The translations under genes were made by a program, and so were the position numbers. Below, piece after piece: positions 1 through 8,561 of a stretch of DNA of 64,000 nt (positions are counted from its first letter, which is position 1; every line of letters begins with the position of its first letter). The notes under the pieces are model-generated. The model saw only the letters and a program-made list of their open reading frames with translations, was not told where the DNA came from and searched no databases. Source of the DNA: VYFG01 sp965213885 (GTDB taxonomy: Bacteria; Pseudomonadota; Gammaproteobacteria; Arenicellales; Poriferihabitantaceae); NCBI GenBank assembly GCA_965213885.1, contig OZ243919.1:186001-250000 (forward strand), read 5' to 3'.

Positions 1-415
1 CGTACCGGTCAATGGGCAGGGTGACCTCGCCGGGACCGACCTCTTCCAGGGGCAGCCAGCGGAATCGGAGGATCTTTTCATGGGGGCGGTGGCGCTCGAA
101 CGGGATATCGATGTGATCATCCGTCAGCCGGCTGACCGGCTCGACGCGGTAATAGATGCTGATGATCTGGTCTTCGGGGCTGAAGGCGGACTGCTGGAAG
201 AAACCGGTGGTGTAGACATGTTCCCTGACGCGGACGTCGATTCCGGTTTCCTCGTGGAACTCCCGTACGAGACACTCGGTCGGCCCTTCGCCGAGTTCAA
301 GGCCGCCGCCCGGGAACTTCGTGATTTCCCGGCCCCGCACCTGCTCGTCAACCAGCAGCAGCCTTCCCCGGTGAAGAAGCAGGCCATAAACGCGTAGATT
401 GAACCGTTTCAGCAT
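1..415 (-). CDS. NUDIX hydrolase (C-terminus beyond window edge)
   Basis: Hydrolyses a nucleoside diphosphate linked to another moiety; the substrate cannot be told. Reading leftward from the ATG at 415, the Nudix box is perfect: G37, E43, then R51-E52, E55-E56 and G58-I59 match GX5EX7REUXEEXGU. An N-terminal strand with basic residues precedes it and the frame stays open to base 1, giving 138 residues, near the usual 140-160, so only a short tail is missing. A plus-strand frame across the same bases is a shadow: it lacks any motif while the minus frame carries the whole box. The next gene (CDGSH) lies upstream on the same strand with a 135-bp gap. Confidence 0.85.
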   Translation of the reverse strand, partial: MLKRFNLRVYGLLLHRGRLLLVDEQVRGREITKFPGGGLELGEGPTECLVREFHEETGIDVRVREHVYTTGFFQQSAFSPEDQIISIYYRVEPVSRLTDDHIDIPFERHRPHEKILRFRWLPLEEVGPGEVTLPIDRY

Positions 416-550
416 CCGGAGCCACCAGCCCTGTCATCACGTACGGATCAGCGGCTCCCAATCGGCTGGTTCCCGTACCATTCCGATTGTGGTTCGATGG
501 TCGTACATTCGCCCTGACGGAAATACGGGTCCGGGCCGGGAGTCAGTGAA

Positions 551-793
551 TCACAGGGTCTTGTGCGTGCCGTCGCAATGGGGGGTATTTCCGCTGGCCT
601 TGCACTGGCACAGAAAGGCGCGGCCGGTTTTTTCCGCAGTAAACCGTATGGGGGCCAGCCCCGTTCCCTTGTGGGAGCCGTCGCAGAACGGCTGGGATTG
701 TGAACGACCGCAACTGCACCAGAAATAGGTTTCACCTTCGGTCAGTTCCACCCGGGCAGGTTCCCTGGCGGCGATGTGGGGAGTTTCAGACAT
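551..793 (-). CDS. Double CDGSH-type iron-sulfur protein
   Basis: Small (80 aa) soluble protein with two tandem CDGSH-type [2Fe-2S] sites. Ligands visible are C26, C28, C37, H41 for the first site and C62, C64, C73, H77 (variant CDGTH) for the second. Known bacterial members of this two-motif class are electron-transfer or redox-sensing proteins; no partner is encoded nearby. There is no signal peptide or membrane anchor, unlike eukaryotic mitoNEET. The start at 793 is preceded by an AT-rich stretch and is the first Met of the frame. Function beyond Fe-S binding is unassigned. Confidence 0.9.
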   Translation of the reverse strand: MSETPHIAAREPARVELTEGETYFWCSCGRSQSQPFCDGSHKGTGLAPIRFTAEKTGRAFLCQCKASGNTPHCDGTHKTL

Positions 794-880
794 GGTAATG
801 AAAATTTAACTTGCTGACGGGAAGTCCGCGAAACATCACGCTTCCTGCAACCAATGTCAATATGGAATAGAGAAAATTGA

Positions 881-1062
881 TTGAATCATATTCAGGATTG
901 CAGTAACCAAACCGACAGCCTCGGCATACAACATCGGATGGACGAAAACGGATCATTGCCGGGTAAAACCGGGCGCCACAGTGCCGTGACATACGTCTTG
1001 ATGCAGATATCCGGGATTGCCCATGACCCGGCAAGTCATTTCCGCAGCATGCCATACCCGAG
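881..1062. repeat. 182-bp direct repeat, copy A
   Basis: Starts TTGAATCATATTCAGGATTG and matches 4582-4763 over its full length with scattered substitutions (roughly 90% by eye). Its right end, read on the minus strand, encodes the end of a protein (L-G-Y-G-M-L-R-K-stop, stop at 1036) that is almost the same as the C-terminus of the degraded gene at 4737-6467. The pair brackets the first recombinase-lipoprotein module. No counterpart was seen beside the second module. Confidence 0.8.
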
Positions 1063-1221
1063 GAGGGCGTGGTAAAGATGCAGGCTTGGCCAAGCATTGG
1101 AATCCGGCCCCGGAGAATTTTGACACCCGCCGGAAAGGGGAAGGAGTGGAAAGGTGGGCCGGCAGGAATAAAAGAAAATAGTGCTATAAATCAGCAAGTT
1201 GAATCCATTCCGCTGAGCAGT

Positions 1222-1253
1222 TTGCACGCGATAAATGTATTTATCAGGCGCAA
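1222..1253 (+). other. Putative tyrosine-recombinase core site 1, copy 1
   Basis: Imperfect palindrome with 12-bp arms TTGCACGCGATA and TATCAGGCGCAA around the 8-bp spacer AATGTATT. Compared with the reverse complement of site 2 (2682-2713), 27 of 32 positions agree, including seven of eight spacer bases. So sites 1 and 2 form an inverted pair around the recombinase gene. Arm and spacer lengths are typical of tyrosine-recombinase crossover sites; activity is not shown. Confidence 0.65.
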
Positions 1254-1419
1254 AGAATATATTCCCACGCCTGCACAGTCAAGGCCTTGGAGCGCAATTC
1301 GAAGATTCGTGATTTCATTGACGCATCCCGGGATCATTCTACCACAAACCGGAATATTATTTCCCATTTCCAACGTTCCATGGACGGAATCCCTTCGGCA
1401 CATGGCCGGGTTTTTCCCA

Positions 1420-1444
1420 AAACACCCCGAATCCGGGGGTGTTT
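1420..1444 (-). terminator. Hairpin downstream of recombinase, copy 1
   Basis: Perfect 9-bp stem AAACACCCC / GGGGTGTTT with a 7-base loop, about 100 bp past the recombinase stop on the minus strand. Only a short T-run follows on that strand, so it may be a weak terminator. The same hairpin is at 57698-57722. If the segment between sites 1 and 2 inverted, this hairpin would lie just upstream of the lipoprotein gene. Confidence 0.5.
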
Positions 1445-1542
1445 CGTGCGCGATAACAACACCGGACTTCCCTTGAGGATTCCCCCTGCCCACCCACCCT
1501 TCCGAATCCTTCCTATATTCCCTGTCCTTGGGAATCAGGATT

Positions 1543-2643
1543 TCATTGCATCCCGGGTTTCCCCTTCCCGTCCCGCCCCTGCATCCTCGCCAGTTGCGCC
1601 GCCGCCCCCCTTGAGGCCAGGAGACGCTCCCCGTAGCGGCTCACCATCGCCGCACTCTTCCACCGACCCGCCTGCAGGATCGCGGGCAGGCCGATCCCCG
1701 AGGCAATCATGTCCTGGGCCGCACCCACCCGGGCACTGTGGCCCGACAGGCCCCCGGCGAAGTCCACGAACCCCGCCCGCATGGCCATGGACTTGTAGAT
1801 CCGGGAGACCTGGCTCGGGTCCAGTCCGTCCCCCGGGACGCCGTTCTTCCGCACCGCCCGGAACAGGGGACCCCGGGTGATCCCGCTGCCCGCGAGCCAT
1901 GTCTGTACCATGTCCGCCGTATCCCGGGCGAGGAACAGGATGGTGCCGGCCCCCTCGGGATCGGTCTTGGCGCTCCCGAGGAACAGGGTCGCGGTTCCGC
2001 CCGGTTCGAACATCAGGTCGGAGACCTGCAGGCAGACGAGTTCCGAGCGCCGGAGCATGGCGTCGTAGGCCACGGCGAGGAGGGCCCGGTTGCGGCGGTC
2101 GATCAGGCGCTCTCCGGGGGATTTGATGAGTTTCTCCCGGACCTGCCAGGTCAGGCCGAGGGCCTGTGTCTGTCTTCTGCCCCGGTGTCGGTACATGCGC
2201 CGCAGTGCCATCCGGACGGTGACATGGTCGAGGGGATTCTTCCATCCTGCGGCCCGGTGGAGGGCGCAGAGGCTGGAGAGGTAGCGCCGGACGGTGGCGG
2301 GTGCCCTGGAGTGTGCCTTGGTGTCGATGAAGCGGACGAGGGAGGCGGCCCGTGCGGGCCATGGTTTTCTCTTTTCCTTGCGGCACCATGCGAGCCAGAT
2401 GGCGAGGTCGGACCTAAGGGCGCGTTCGGTGTTGTGGCTGATGGCGCCGTGGGAGGAGTCGAGCCACTGGGCCACCGGGTCGAGGGCGTGTTCGGGGATG
2501 CGCAGGAGTGGGGGTGATGAGGATGGGGGAGATGATGGACAAGATGGAGAAGATGGAGAAAGCCGACTTTCATCGGCATGTTCCACGTCCGCTCCCGCGG
2601 TTGTCGGTATGGTTTCTTCGGATGTTTGCAGAGACTCTTTCAT
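1543..2643 (-). CDS. Tyrosine recombinase (site-specific integrase), copy 1
   Basis: A 366-residue DNA strand-exchange enzyme. The N-terminus (1-48) is Ser/Pro-rich and probably disordered. A SAM-like core-binding domain spans about 50-150 and the catalytic domain about 165-340. Catalytic residues visible are R198, K226, H302 and R305 (GHSAR), W328 in place of the second His, and nucleophile Y337. The start at 2643 is preferred because AGGA lies 8 bases upstream. A longer frame from 2700 would begin inside site 2. It is divergent from the lipoprotein gene and flanked by inverted core sites. The predicted protein is identical to that at 57829-58929. Confidence 0.9.
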   Translation of the reverse strand: MKESLQTSEETIPTTAGADVEHADESRLSPSSPSCPSSPPSSSPPLLRIPEHALDPVAQWLDSSHGAISHNTERALRSDLAIWLAWCRKEKRKPWPARAASLVRFIDTKAHSRAPATVRRYLSSLCALHRAAGWKNPLDHVTVRMALRRMYRHRGRRQTQALGLTWQVREKLIKSPGERLIDRRNRALLAVAYDAMLRRSELVCLQVSDLMFEPGGTATLFLGSAKTDPEGAGTILFLARDTADMVQTWLAGSGITRGPLFRAVRKNGVPGDGLDPSQVSRIYKSMAMRAGFVDFAGGLSGHSARVGAAQDMIASGIGLPAILQAGRWKSAAMVSRYGERLLASRGAAAQLARMQGRDGKGKPGMQ

Positions 2644-2681
2644 GGGGTTTTTCCTGTTGGTTTTATGAGGGACAGAGGACT

Positions 2682-2713
2682 TTGTGCGCGATACATACAT
2701 TTATCGTGTGCAA
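2682..2713 (-). other. Putative recombinase core site 2, copy 1 (lipoprotein leader)
   Basis: Arms TTGTGCGCGATA and TATCGTGTGCAA flank spacer CATACATT, the near-exact inverse of site 1. It lies between the divergent recombinase and lipoprotein starts, 52 bp before the lipoprotein ATG, so crossover here would swap everything upstream of the lipoprotein's last 52 leader bases. Identical at 58968-58999. Confidence 0.65.
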
Positions 2714-2765
2714 CAGGGGCCAGGTCCCGACTCAACCCTTCAACAACTTTGTGAGAAACATCGAA

Positions 2766-4367
2766 ATGAAATCAATAGATAAATTCGTGCTGGTCCTCGT
2801 GGCTTCGCTGGCACTGCTCCTCGCCGGTTGCGGAGGGGGGAGTTCCTCGACTGAACCGGAAGATACCGGGCCTACCCCTGAAGAAATGGCCATGAAGCGG
2901 GCGGAAATGCAGACAGAGGCAATCATGACCGCCTCCACGGGAGTCGGTACCGCGCTGGACGCCCTTTCCGGGTCTGAACCCACTCAAGCCCAGATTGATG
3001 ATGTCAACGAGGCAATCGGTGACCTTGAGGCAGCCTTGATGGACGCCGCCGATGTCAGTGATGCGGTAAAGGCCGGATATCGGGCTCAAGTATCAGATGC
3101 TGAGAATTCCGTGATGCAAGCCGAAGATACCTTGATGGCGATGGAGAAGGAAGCGAATGAAATGGAAGCCAAAGAAATGGCTGCCCTTGGTAAGACGCTG
3201 CTCAAGGCGCTGGGTGATGACCCGCTGGGTCACCTCTCTATTGGTAGCCCACCTGTTTTTATGGACGGAAAACTCCAGATTATTTCCGTAGATGGTGACG
3301 GTAGCAACCGAGCCATGGTGCCCCTTCAGGCCGGTGATTCTGCCGGGATGCTGGGCGGTTGGATGGGCATGGACTATGCACACACTGGCCCTGCTCCCGA
3401 CAAGGTGAAAAACGAAGCCCGGGTGTATACCAATCAGGATAAGCCGGGGATGCAGCCTTTCGTGAAGACGACAACGGATGGTAAGACGGTTGGGAAACAT
3501 GCGCTTGATGCTGGTGAAAAGTATTTGACCGTTGACTCAGCGACAGAATACGCGCTCGTCATGGCCGACGCCTTCGTGCACCAAGGAACTCAGACTCATA
3601 AGATTCCCGACAACACTGTTGCCCTCAAAGTCCGAGGCACCTATGACGGTGCACCGGGTGAGTATAGCTGCGCGACTAGCTGCGCCTCGACCAATGACGG
3701 CAAGGGCAGCCCGGAGAGATTGCAAGGCACTTGGACCTTCACGCCCGATGAGGGTGCGATGGTGTCCAAGCCTGATGAGGATTACCTGTATTACGGCTGG
3801 TGGGTGAGCAAGGACAAGGACGGAGAGCCAACAGCGGCCAGTGCGTTTGCTGGGGCTACTACTGGACTCACGGCCGTAGACCTTCAGGCTATGACAGCTG
3901 CTACCGAGAACCAACTGACCGGCTCAGCGACCTATTCCGGCCATGCTGCCGGAAAGTTTGCCATGAGCAATGCGCTTGACGGTACAGGCAGTGGCGGACA
4001 CTTCACGGCGGATGCCAACCTGGAAGCCACGTTCACTGGGGAGAACCCAGGCGTGACCGGCACCATCGACAACTTCATGCTGAACGACGGGACCGATGAC
4101 GCGGGCTGGAGCGTGGCGCTGCACCGGGCTACTTGGACAACCGATACGTTTATGTCAACGGCAGCCGATAACGACATGGCCGATGGCACGACATGGTCGA
4201 TCAACGGCAACGCGGCATCGGAGTCCGGCAAATGGAGTGGCATGATGTACGACGAAATGTCCGACGACGGCAGCAACGTTCCAACCACCGTGACTGGCAC
4301 GTTCCAGTCTCATTTCAGCGCGATGGGCCGTATGGTGGGTGCCTTCGGAGCTGATTTAGACGACTAA
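2766..4367 (+). CDS. TbpB-barrel-like surface lipoprotein, copy 1
   Basis: A 533-residue outer-membrane lipoprotein candidate. The signal peptide ends in lipobox LLAGC with lipidated C22, followed by a Gly/Ser tether. Residues about 40-140 are acidic, Ala/Glu/Met-rich and helical. The rest carries features of transferrin-binding-protein-like barrels: Y-G-W-W, an S-A-T-Y-x-G-x-A-A-G-K-F segment, a T-G-T-I-x-N-F segment, and the C-terminal G-A-F-G-A-D-L. The function is unknown; known relatives bind host proteins, metals or heme. A frame extending upstream to 2508 is rejected because it would bury the signal peptide. Compared with 59052-60677, both ends are conserved and the middle is divergent. 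Confidence 0.85.
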   Translation: MKSIDKFVLVLVASLALLLAGCGGGSSSTEPEDTGPTPEEMAMKRAEMQTEAIMTASTGVGTALDALSGSEPTQAQIDDVNEAIGDLEAALMDAADVSDAVKAGYRAQVSDAENSVMQAEDTLMAMEKEANEMEAKEMAALGKTLLKALGDDPLGHLSIGSPPVFMDGKLQIISVDGDGSNRAMVPLQAGDSAGMLGGWMGMDYAHTGPAPDKVKNEARVYTNQDKPGMQPFVKTTTDGKTVGKHALDAGEKYLTVDSATEYALVMADAFVHQGTQTHKIPDNTVALKVRGTYDGAPGEYSCATSCASTNDGKGSPERLQGTWTFTPDEGAMVSKPDEDYLYYGWWVSKDKDGEPTAASAFAGATTGLTAVDLQAMTAATENQLTGSATYSGHAAGKFAMSNALDGTGSGGHFTADANLEATFTGENPGVTGTIDNFMLNDGTDDAGWSVALHRATWTTDTFMSTAADNDMADGTTWSINGNAASESGKWSGMMYDEMSDDGSNVPTTVTGTFQSHFSAMGRMVGAFGADLDD

Positions 4368-4381
4368 CCTTTAACGAGGGT

Positions 4382-4459
4382 GGCGGCCCTTTTGATGACT
4401 CTTTCGGGCCGCCATCAATTCACACCCGGACAGGTCTTCGGATCTGTCCGGTTTTTTTT
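4382..4459 (+). terminator. Tandem terminators after lipoprotein, copy 1
   Basis: First hairpin: GGCGGCCC (4382-4389) with GGGCCGCC (4406-4413). Second: CCGGACAG (4426-4433) with CTGTCCGG (4444-4451), followed by eight Ts (4452-4459), a textbook intrinsic terminator. Both are conserved after the second lipoprotein, with mostly compensating changes in the second stem. Confidence 0.85.
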
Positions 4460-4581
4460 GTGCGATGAAAGCGATCAGACTTACTTCGGGAGGTCTATGT
4501 CGTGTCCAGTAATCCCAGGCTGGGCAGGTCATAAGGCTTGTGATTGAGTCCCACATCGTTCGGCTGGGCATTCTTCTTGAT

Positions 4582-4763
4582 TTGAATCATATTCAGGATT
4601 GCAGTAACCAAACCGACAGCTTCGGCATACATCATCGGATGGACGAAAACGGATCATAGCCAGGTAAAACCGGGAGCCGCTGTGCCGTGACATCTGTCTT
4701 GACGCAGTTATCCGGGATTGCCCATGACCCGGCAAGTCACTTCCTCGGCATGCCATAGCCGAG
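4582..4763. repeat. 182-bp direct repeat, copy B
   Basis: Counterpart of 881-1062. Its right end contains the true 3' end of the adjacent degraded gene (minus-strand stop at 4737, ending G-Y-G-M-P-R-K). The repeat therefore spans a gene terminus plus about 155 bp downstream of it, as if a copy of that terminus had been left on the far side of the module. Confidence 0.8.
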
Positions 4764-6467
4764 TTCGCGAACGGCCTTTCGGAACGCCGCCTCGGATTTC
4801 TCCTGCACGGCCAAATATTTCTTCCCGGCAGGCAGGCACAGTGTCGAAACGCGCTCCTCTCTGGCTCATTCCACCAGTCACGCCCTTCCCTGCTCCCTGA
4901 ACGCATTTCCGCTCCGCTCGACGCTCCGCGCAGGAAGCCCTCTGCCTTCTCCGTCAGGGGCTGGTCGTCCCTTGACGCGAGAAAATCACGCAGGCGGTCC
5001 ACGTCGTGGCCGCTCTCGATGGCGCCCAGTGCCTTGGCCCAGTTAAGCCGCTGTCCGCCCTCAGCGCTCGCGAAAGTCTCGAGCGTGAGGCGTTCTGCCG
5101 ACGATACCGGCCTGTCCACGCGCATGCGCAGGCCGGGGAACACCTTGAGCGGTGTGCAGTCCGAGGGCATCTCCGGTTCATACGCCTTCGAGATACCAAG
5201 GGCAGTACGCGCCGAAGGAATTCAGCCGGAAATACTCGAGACCGTCGTAGCGGCTGAGAAAGTCCAGCATGTCCGACCATGCAAGGTTCGTGAAGTCGAG
5301 CCGGGCGTTGACCGATTGGGTATAGGCGACATCGACCAGGCCCAGGGTCGCGGCGTACTCGAACAGCAGGCAGAGAATGCACCGGCCCTGCAGTATTTCC
5401 CAGTCGTGGAAGCCATAATATCCCAGGCTGTTGTAGTGCGCATCACCGACATACAGCTTCCAGGGATCGCGCGTGATTTCGAATCGGTACCCGTCCCGCC
5501 CGCATGAACCAGGAAAATTCGTCGAAGCGCACCCACCGGCCCACGGGACACCGCTCCAGGGCTTTCGGCCACCACCGGCCTGCGACCCGACGCGGCCGCC
5601 ATGACGCTCCTGCCCTTGCCCCGGCGCTGTCCGCTGATGGTGTCGACGTGACTGAACTCATCCAGGATGCTGTTCCGGATCGAGCGCTGCCAGAGGCGGC
5701 GCAGTGTTTCCGCCGGGGGGCGCCGAATGCGGCGCATCCGGCCTGCGTCAACGCAAGTTTTGAGCTGTGGATTTCCGTCAGCTTGTCGGCCTGGCGCAGC
5801 ATCGGCCAGGCGAATGACCGGACCGGCCCGACACCCTGACCCACATCATATTCCTGTCGTCGAGCGGGAAAATAAGTCGCCACCGTCCAACCCATCGGAG
5901 ATGCGCCTTGCCGCCGCCGCCGAGGGTCGCCGGCTTTTCGCCCCTGTGAACCAATCGTCGAGGGGCCGCTCGATGGATTCCGGCAGTTCCTCTTCCACGG
6001 CGAGATTCACCTCAGGAGGCGGGGCACGAATGCCCGCAGGCGTTCCCCGAGATCTTCCGGCATGACCGAGGTCAGGCCGCGTGGCGGCTTTCGGGATACA
6101 GGAAGTAGTCCAGTGGTAATGGATCGCGGTTATCACGCTCCTTGGACCTTGCGGGCAGGACGCCGTACCGGGCTCTGTACTGTTACCGGTCCAGTTGGCT
6201 GCACGGGTCGTACAGTGCCTCGCGCACCGCCAGCTGCTCGATCTCTCCCAGGGTACCTCAGAGTGCCCGCAGGAAATCGCTGGCGGGCCGGCCCGAAATG
6301 GCTGCGATCATTTCCGCCTTCCGGGTAGGGCGGGGTTTCGGAATCGACCGCCGTTTCAGCATCTGTCGGAGCACGTCGACATTGAGCATGTCGAGATGGT
6401 CCGCCAGATTGTCGCCTGGGACGCCGTCCCGCTTTCCCGAAGAACGACTCATCAGTTTTTCCTGCAA
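4737..6467 (-). pseudogene. Degraded SAP-domain protein gene
   Basis: Pieces of one long protein appear in shifting minus-strand frames. The N-terminus at 6467-6258 has a SAP-like helix pair (residues L-N-V-D-V-L-R-Q-M-L-K then R-K-A-E-M-I). A middle block around 5500-5180 includes D-F-L-S-R-Y-D-G-L-E-Y-F-R-L. A block at 5170-4960 includes A-I-E-S-G-H-D-V-D-R-L-R-D-F-L. The tail ends at 4737. Several frameshifts and in-frame stops lie between them, so no intact product is possible. I recall similar hypothetical SAP proteins but cannot name a function. Confidence 0.65.
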
Positions 6468-6974
6468 TGGGAGCCAGGCGTCGGAACATCGGTGCGATCA
6501 TGGAGGAGCGGTGATGGCGATGTGAAAAAATGAACGCTGGCGCAACGGAATGCGAAGGAGGAGGTTATCAGGGGATGGTTCGGGGGAGATGATCTCGGTG
6601 CGGAGGAAGGATTTCCGGCAGTTTCTCCCGCTTCGGTTGCGAACGTGAACAGGCATTCATCGCGCAGGATCCGTTGCACTCCCGTTCCTTGGTTGCCCAA
6701 CCCGGAATGCTGATGGTGCACGAAGCATGTGACATTCAGTCGGGAGTGTGCGGATGTCGGTAGATCGCAGGATGTGGAGAATCCCGGTGTTGCAGATATG
6801 ATTCTTCCGGCAACCTTTCATTTCACCGAATTGCGGTGCCTGTCAGGGTGGCGGATCGGCACGCGTGGACACTTTGACAAAACGGAAAAATACGGTATCA
6901 ATGGCTTCTGTAAACTGCAGATACCGATATGAATCGGTGATTCGCTAATTTCAGAAAATTTCAGGAGCGAACCA
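6468..6974. other. Gene-free stretch
   Basis: No convincing coding frame, RNA or repeat was seen in these 500 bases between the degraded SAP gene and the next dehydrogenase. It probably holds the promoter of the dehydrogenase; the bases just before 6975 are AT-rich with an AGGAGC ribosome binding site. Confidence 0.5.
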
Positions 6975-7874
6975 ATGTCAGACTATTATGACGTGGCCGT
7001 GATCGGTCTGGGCGCCATGGGCTGGGGTGGCGCGATGACGCTGATTCGTGAGGGCTACAATGTGCATGGGGTGGATGTGCGGCCCGACGTGCTGGAACGG
7101 TTTGAGGCCGAGAAGGGGAAGCCACACCCGACAGCGGCAGCCGCGGCGTCGGAAGCACCCGTGGTGCTGACCTTCGTACTCAACGATGTGCAGACCGAGG
7201 ATGTGCTGTTCGGCCCCAATGGCGCCGTAGAGGCTGCAAAACCCGATACCCTGTTCATTCTTTCCAGCACCATTGCGCCATCCACCGTGGAGAGTATTGC
7301 GGGAAGGCTCGCGAAGGCCGGCATGCAGATCATGGATGCCCCGGTCGCCGGAGGCGCCGCGCGGGCGCTGCGCGGGGACCTGGCGATCATGGCATCCGGC
7401 AGCGCGGAAGCATTCAGGATGGCGGAACCGGTGTTCGATGCCATTGCCGCAAGGGTTTTCCCCCTCGGCGCCCGGCCGGGGATGGCCTCCAGGATGAAGA
7501 TGCTGAACCAGCTGCTTTCCGACGTTCATCTTGCCACGACAGCGGAAGCCATGACCCTGGCGTCCAAGATCGGGGTGGACCTGCAGACCATGTACGACGT
7601 CATCACCAGTACGACGGGGAGCTCCTGGATGTTCGAGGAACGGGGCACGCATATCGTCAACGGCGATTACGCCGTCAGGTCTACCATGGACACCATTGTC
7701 AAGGACCTTGGCATAGTCAGCCGCGAGGCGGAGTCGGCCGGCGCCATGACACCGCTGACCAATGCGGCGCTGGCGCTGTTTGCGGATGCTGCAGGCGACG
7801 GATTCGGGAAAGAGGATGGTTCCGCCGTGGCCAGGTACCTCGCGGCCGAGACGGATACCGTGATGCCGGAGTAG
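6975..7874 (+). CDS. NAD(P)-dependent 3-hydroxyisobutyrate/L-threonate-type dehydrogenase
   Basis: A 299-residue beta-hydroxyacid dehydrogenase that oxidises a short hydroxy acid with NAD(P). The Rossmann motif G-L-G-A-M-G is at 11-16, the substrate loop D-A-P-V-A-G-G at 121-127, and the catalytic K175 with N178 lies in K-M-L-N-Q. Length matches the family (about 290-300). It is closest in feel to the L-threonate dehydrogenase (LtnD) branch, but no kinase or aldolase partner is adjacent, so the substrate is open. AGGAGC six bases upstream of the ATG supports the start. It stands alone, with HigBA remnants downstream. Confidence 0.88.
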   Translation: MSDYYDVAVIGLGAMGWGGAMTLIREGYNVHGVDVRPDVLERFEAEKGKPHPTAAAAASEAPVVLTFVLNDVQTEDVLFGPNGAVEAAKPDTLFILSSTIAPSTVESIAGRLAKAGMQIMDAPVAGGAARALRGDLAIMASGSAEAFRMAEPVFDAIAARVFPLGARPGMASRMKMLNQLLSDVHLATTAEAMTLASKIGVDLQTMYDVITSTTGSSWMFEERGTHIVNGDYAVRSTMDTIVKDLGIVSREAESAGAMTPLTNAALALFADAAGDGFGKEDGSAVARYLAAETDTVMPE

Positions 7875-7914
7875 AAAACGCACCAATTACCCGGTTGTCT
7901 GCAGTCGTGCAATC

Positions 7915-8038
7915 AATCTGTCCGGGGATCGCAGGGGCATCTGGAGCCTGTTCGTCACCGCGAACTGGCGGCTTACGTTCCGGATCGATTCAGAACGGAA
8001 GGAGATTACGGATCTCGACATTGAGGATGATCACTGAG
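7915..8038 (+). pseudogene. higB: HigB toxin remnant (C-terminal third)
   Basis: About 40 residues matching the end of HigB-type RelE-superfamily toxins: S-G-D-R-R-G-I-W-S, then N-W-R-L-T-F-R, then D-I-E-D-D-H-stop. The N-terminal two thirds, including the start, are missing upstream, so it cannot make an active ribonuclease. It sits immediately before a HigA remnant in the usual toxin-first order. Confidence 0.7.
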
Positions 8039-8046
8039 AGGCAGAT

Positions 8047-8336
8047 ATGAGTCTGGAGAAAGGCATCCGAATGAAGAATCCCGCCCATCCAGACGGGCTC
8101 GTGAAGAGCGAGATCGTGGAGGCGATGGGATTGTCGGTGACGAGGGCCGCGAGGGTATTGGGAGACACGCGCCCGGCGCTGCCGGTTTCTCGCCGGAAAT
8201 AGCGCTCAGGATCGAAACGGTGTTCGGAGTGTCGATGGATACACTGCTGTGGATGCAGACCAGCGATGACATAGCCCGGGACCGCAAGCGCGAAGAGGAT
8301 TTCGAGTTCGTTCTGTTCGCGGAGCAGGTTGTCTGA
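8047..8336 (+). pseudogene. higA: HigA antitoxin remnant (frameshifted)
   Basis: Begins as a HigA-type XRE antitoxin (N-P-A-H-P-D-G-L-V-K, then V-T-R-A-A-R-V-L-G), stops after V-S-R-R-K near 8200, and resumes in another frame with S-P-E-I-A-L-R-I-E and F-G-V-S-M-D-T-L-L to a stop at 8336. A short deletion removed the loop that normally reads L-L-N-E-R. With the broken toxin beside it, this is a dead toxin-antitoxin locus. Confidence 0.7.
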
Positions 8337-8561
8337 GCCTGCCGCGTCTCATTCTGACCCTTCGTGTTCCGGCGTGATCCGTGAAGTGGGCGGCACGGTC
8401 ATACCGCCAGCAACAGGAACCCGCCGAAGCACGGCTCCTGTTCGGTCCATCGGCGCCGTCAGAGCCGAAGCGGGTCTTTCAGGGGCAATTCCCCTCCGCC
8501 CGCTTTCACGGCCGGCATCATCCCCTACAATACGCACCGTATCCCAAGCGGCTTGTTTCCT

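Larger units (their letters stand above)
1110..4464. mobile_element. Recombinase-lipoprotein module, copy 1
   Basis: Unit shared with 57388-60774 in the same orientation. It contains, left to right: site 1 (1222-1253), a hairpin (1420-1444), a leftward tyrosine recombinase, site 2 (2682-2713), a rightward surface lipoprotein gene and a double terminator. Homology between copies is patchy from 1110, near-identical from about 1227 to 2860, weak through the lipoprotein body, and near-identical again from the lipoprotein C-terminus to the T-tract at 4459. No transposase or terminal inverted repeats were found, so calling it mobile is inference from its duplication and recombinase. Confidence 0.7.

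Noticed and set aside
881..1062. Repeat A/B as ordinary attachment sites
   Set aside because: At 182 bp and about 10% divergence they are too long and too different for a simple core duplication; kept as a repeat only.
2644..2700. Recombinase start at 2700 (also 58986)
   Set aside because: This ATG lies in the spacer of site 2; the ATG at 2643 has a better ribosome binding site. It remains possible that the longer form is made in one orientation.
2508..2765. Upstream extension of the lipoprotein gene (also 58794-59051)
   Set aside because: It would place 86 residues before a clear lipoprotein signal peptide and run through site 2 and the recombinase N-terminus.
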